A stretch of 8,954 nt of DNA. It comes from an uncultured Saprospiraceae bacterium (GTDB lineage: Bacteria > Bacteroidota > Bacteroidia > Chitinophagales > Saprospiraceae). Shown here in pieces: positions 6,375-8,954 of the stretch; the stretch's first letter is position 1; every line of letters starts with the position of its first letter. The stretch is from the NCBI GenBank assembly GCA_938039305.1, contig CALHUZ010000181.1, positions 1 through 8,954 on the forward strand, in the 5' to 3' direction. Under the pieces are notes generated by a model, which saw only the letters and a list, made by a program, of their open reading frames with translations, did not search any database and was not told the DNA's origin. A program made the translations under genes and the position numbers.

Positions 6375-8774
6375 TTAAAAATAAACTCGATACAATAGAT
6401 TAGGAAACATCATCACCTGCTTTTGATAGCCTATCCCATCTGGCTCAGAAGCGTCATAATACTCCAAGAGATTAGCTCTTTTAGGCGTGAGGTTTTCAAA
6501 ACTCAAGTATAGCTCATGAGTTGTTTTCGGCTTATTCCACTTGTAACTAAAGTTTAAAACAGCAGAAAAAGTATCATCTAATCTCTTGGTGTATGCTTGC
6601 TCATAGTCATAGAATAAACCTTGAGAGGGATCGACTGCCAGAGCACCATTGTTGTCTCTTAGTAAAGGGATTATATTCTTTCCTCCTCCAAAAAACACTT
6701 TTGCATTTATAGCAAATACCTGATTGTCTTTTTTCCCAAGATTCAAAAATTCTTTGCCAATCAGAAAATTGACTAAGTAGTGGCCGTTGTACTGAGTGTT
6801 TCGCTGCACTCCATCTAATGCTGTATACTTTGATTCATATATCGAACCATTCAGTAAAAAGTAAAACTGATTTTTCAGATATCTCTCCAGTGTAATCTCA
6901 ATACCATAATTCTTGCCTTTACCCTCATTCACTAAATCAACATATCGAAATTCTAACCCTTCATTTAGCGTAGAATAAGAGCTTGTTGTACTATTCTCAA
7001 CAGGTATATTGTATAAATCTTGGTAGTAGGTTTCTACTTTAAGCTTTAAGTTTGGCCCAAGTCCTTGTTCATAACCTAATACATAATGATTCGCCCTGAG
7101 TAAATCTAAGTTTTCATTAGGAGTTGCAAAACTTCCATTAGGCTGCTCAACTTGGGCGAAGTAATTAGGCACACTTTCCATAGTGCTATGATTACCAAAC
7201 CCTAATGTCACAATGCTCTGCGTAGAAAGACTATACTTAAAAGCGATTCTTGGCTCCAACGTGTTTTTGTTATTATACAATACATTGCTATTGTGCAAGC
7301 CTGCTACTAAAGAAAGAGGTTCAGAGATATCATACTTCCAGTTGATAAATGAATTCAACAATCCTATACCCTCATCAAAAGCTAAAGTGGGAACTCTTAT
7401 TGACTCTTCACCCAATCTACTCTGAGTGACATTATAATTAGACAAAGTGTAGTTAGCTCCAACTCTAATCTTATGCCGTGCATTTAACTTGAGATTATAG
7501 ATACTGCTCGCTCTATACGAGGCCTTATCGATCTCTGAATTGAAATTCAGATAACGCTCATCTTCTGCAGTCGAATCTGATCTTATCTCAAATATCTCAT
7601 CTGCTATTCCTTCATTAGAATACATGAGGCTCGTTTTCAAGTAACTGCGCTCACTAAGATTGACGATGTGATTGATCCCAACATTGGATAGGTGTGCATT
7701 CTTCTGATAGTCTTCTGTTATGTCTTCTTGCATAAAGTTATCTCCAGGAGTCACCCATAAGCTGGGATCAACATCTTCAAAAATAAACTTGCTTCTTCCT
7801 GCTAATCCAAAAAGAGAAAATGTCCCCATTTTCTTCGTCGGTAGCCAAATCTTAACAGCGGCATCCTGAAAGTTGAGTAATGCATCAAAGTCTACCAAGC
7901 CTATATCACTCACAATGCCAATCGTAGAATATCTATAGTTAACCAGATAACTACCTGCGTATCCTTTTTTGAAAGGACCTTCAAGTGTCACATCAGTTCC
8001 TAAAAGTCCTAAACTCGCGGTGCCTTCGAACTTTTCATTATTGCCTTTTCTGAGGCGCACATCATATACTCCAGACAGAGCATTTCCAAATGCTGCAGGA
8101 AATGCACCTGTGTAAAAGTCTGATGTCGAGATCAAGTTATTATTCAAAGCACTCAAAACGCCACTTACTGCATTCTGATCGGCAAAGTGATTAGGATTTG
8201 TGATTGGTACTCCTTCTAATTGCCATTGGACATATTTGGGTGAGTTACCTCGGATGATGATATCATTACCTCCATCTTGAGTACTGGTCACTCCTGCAAA
8301 ATTAGAGGTAATCCTTGATGGATCATTAAAACCTCCAGCGTATCGAGAAGTTTGCTCAGTAGATATAGAGCGAGCACTAAGCAGAGCCATTTCATTCAAT
8401 GGCTCTCCCCTTCCTTTACCTGCTGAAATAACTACACCTTCTAAAGCAAAGGCAGACTCCTTCAGCGCGACGTCCAGCACCATCTCCTTAGCCGAATTAA
8501 TAGAAAGATTAGGCACCACCTTATCCTCATATCCAAGATATGACACTTGAAGACTCACTCTACCTATCGGAATCCCATCTAATCTAAAGCGTCCATCGAG
8601 ATCAGATGAAGTACCTATGATAGGGGAAGAGTTTAGCACAACTATGTTAGCGCCTATGAGTGGTATCTGCGTGTCTTCATCAACGATGATTCCACGGATA
8701 GTCTGAGTTAGATTCTGAGCGGACATTGTAGTTAGACTACCTATATACAAGAGTATTAAAATGATTTTTTCCAT
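6375..8774 (-). CDS. TonB-dependent outer-membrane receptor with carboxypeptidase-regulatory-like domain
   Basis: This 799-residue protein would import a substrate across the outer membrane using TonB/ExbBD energy. It starts with a Sec signal peptide (MEKIILILLYIGSLTTMSAQ, cleavage near residue 19-20). A carboxypeptidase-regulatory-like beta-sandwich follows (about 24-108, with VDEDTQIPLIGANIVV and GRFRLDGIPIG). A TonB-box-like segment LEGVVISA lies near 111-118. The plug domain (about 125-245) contains PSRITSNFAGVTSTQDGGNDIIIRGNSP and the typical DFYTGAFPAAFGNALSGVYDVRLRKG. The rest forms the beta-barrel and ends in an aromatic residue (LLYRVYF). There is no SusD gene next to it, so it is not evidently a polysaccharide-utilisation SusC; a siderophore, metal, peptide or other ligand is possible. 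A perfect 16-bp palindrome lies 48 bp before its ATG, a likely control site. The ATG lacks a Shine-Dalgarno sequence, but the signal peptide directly after it supports this start. It appears complete and monocistronic, with a terminator downstream. Confidence 0.95.
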   Translation of the reverse strand: MEKIILILLYIGSLTTMSAQNLTQTIRGIIVDEDTQIPLIGANIVVLNSSPIIGTSSDLDGRFRLDGIPIGRVSLQVSYLGYEDKVVPNLSINSAKEMVLDVALKESAFALEGVVISAGKGRGEPLNEMALLSARSISTEQTSRYAGGFNDPSRITSNFAGVTSTQDGGNDIIIRGNSPKYVQWQLEGVPITNPNHFADQNAVSGVLSALNNNLISTSDFYTGAFPAAFGNALSGVYDVRLRKGNNEKFEGTASLGLLGTDVTLEGPFKKGYAGSYLVNYRYSTIGIVSDIGLVDFDALLNFQDAAVKIWLPTKKMGTFSLFGLAGRSKFIFEDVDPSLWVTPGDNFMQEDITEDYQKNAHLSNVGINHIVNLSERSYLKTSLMYSNEGIADEIFEIRSDSTAEDERYLNFNSEIDKASYRASSIYNLKLNARHKIRVGANYTLSNYNVTQSRLGEESIRVPTLAFDEGIGLLNSFINWKYDISEPLSLVAGLHNSNVLYNNKNTLEPRIAFKYSLSTQSIVTLGFGNHSTMESVPNYFAQVEQPNGSFATPNENLDLLRANHYVLGYEQGLGPNLKLKVETYYQDLYNIPVENSTTSSYSTLNEGLEFRYVDLVNEGKGKNYGIEITLERYLKNQFYFLLNGSIYESKYTALDGVQRNTQYNGHYLVNFLIGKEFLNLGKKDNQVFAINAKVFFGGGKNIIPLLRDNNGALAVDPSQGLFYDYEQAYTKRLDDTFSAVLNFSYKWNKPKTTHELYLSFENLTPKRANLLEYYDASEPDGIGYQKQVMMFPNLLYRVYF

Positions 8775-8822
8775 GAGTGGTTTGATTATACCCCAAAGGT
8801 GATGGGATATGTTCCAAGCTTC

Positions 8823-8838
8823 ATTGACTTAAGTCAAT
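8823..8838. promoter_or_regulatory. perfect 16-bp palindrome, Crp/Fnr-like operator
   Basis: ATTGACTTAAGTCAAT is its own reverse complement. It contains TTGAC-N4-GTCAA, the size and layout of a Crp/Fnr-family operator. It lies 48 bp upstream of the TonB receptor ATG at 8774 and 67 bp upstream of the putative plus-strand start at 8906, so it could serve one or both. A one-mismatch version lies upstream of the beta-barrel gene at 3905-3918. A Crp/Fnr protein with a matching recognition-helix signature is encoded at 4568-5170, but direct binding is inferred. Confidence 0.55.
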
Positions 8839-8905
8839 AAGTCATATCTTTCCACAATGAACCATCTTAGAAAATCATGTTGTTAGATTATACTTTAATT
8901 GCCAA

Positions 8906-8954
8906 ATGACATTAACTCAAATCATATCAGCTTTCTCTTTTTTAATAGTGATAG
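8906..8954 (+). CDS. partial 5' end of a putative membrane or exported protein
   Basis: An ATG at 8906-8908 opens a frame that stays open to the window edge and encodes MTLTQIISAFSFLIVI. The strongly hydrophobic stretch suggests a first transmembrane helix or a signal peptide. It is divergent from the TonB receptor gene with 131 bp between starts, a normal layout for two genes sharing a control region. Some Bacteroidota AraC-type regulators with N-terminal membrane segments begin in a similar style, but 16 residues cannot support a family call. It could also be a chance open frame. Confidence 0.4.
   Translation, partial: MTLTQIISAFSFLIVI

Noticed and set aside
8785..8790. TATAAT on the minus strand upstream of the TonB receptor start, and a similar TATAAT just upstream of the oxidoreductase start (about 6225-6230).
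   Set aside because: Both lie only 7-10 nt before the ATG, which would leave almost no leader, and no matching upstream element at the Bacteroidota promoter spacing was found.

Overview
The window looks like a Bacteroidota chromosome segment, moderately AT-rich. Three features suggest this. The TonB-dependent receptor has an N-terminal carboxypeptidase-regulatory-like domain typical of that phylum. The Crp/Fnr protein has the short C-terminus common there. Most start codons lack a clear Shine-Dalgarno sequence. A marine or environmental Saprospiria/Cytophagia-type organism would fit, but this is inferred from protein style, not from a database search.

Layout from left to right. Bases 27-3780 (minus strand) hold a two-gene unit: a lipoprotein-like PSCyt1/DUF1549/DUF1553 protein with two CxxCH haem motifs, followed after 1 nt by a Tat-exported DUF1501 protein. 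This pair is best known from Planctomycetes and Verrucomicrobia; its biochemical role is poorly defined. A 195-bp divergent intergenic region follows, with a near-palindromic box and a second inverted repeat. On the plus strand is a small secreted protein, probably an outer-membrane beta-barrel (3976-4527). Next, on the minus strand, come a Crp/Fnr-type regulator whose start codon cannot be resolved (4568 to about 5170), a zinc-independent MDR oxidoreductase (5231-6217), a clear hairpin terminator (6278-6309) and an 799-residue TonB-dependent receptor (6375-8774). The last 180 bases contain a perfect 16-bp palindrome, and probably the first 16 codons of a plus-strand gene that runs out of the window.

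Possible links. The cell-envelope theme is strong: one lipoprotein, one Tat substrate and two outer-membrane proteins. The most interesting regulatory observation is that the TonB receptor and the small barrel gene have closely related 14-bp dyads (TTGACTTAAGTCAA and TTAACTTAAGTCAA) at similar distances upstream of their start codons. The spacing and half-site shape match Crp/Fnr-family operators. The locally encoded Crp/Fnr protein carries an E-x-x-S-R recognition-helix signature like that of FNR. This suggests, without proving, a small local regulon. No rRNA, tRNA, CRISPR array, insertion sequence or transposase was seen, and no gene-free stretch exceeds 300 bases.
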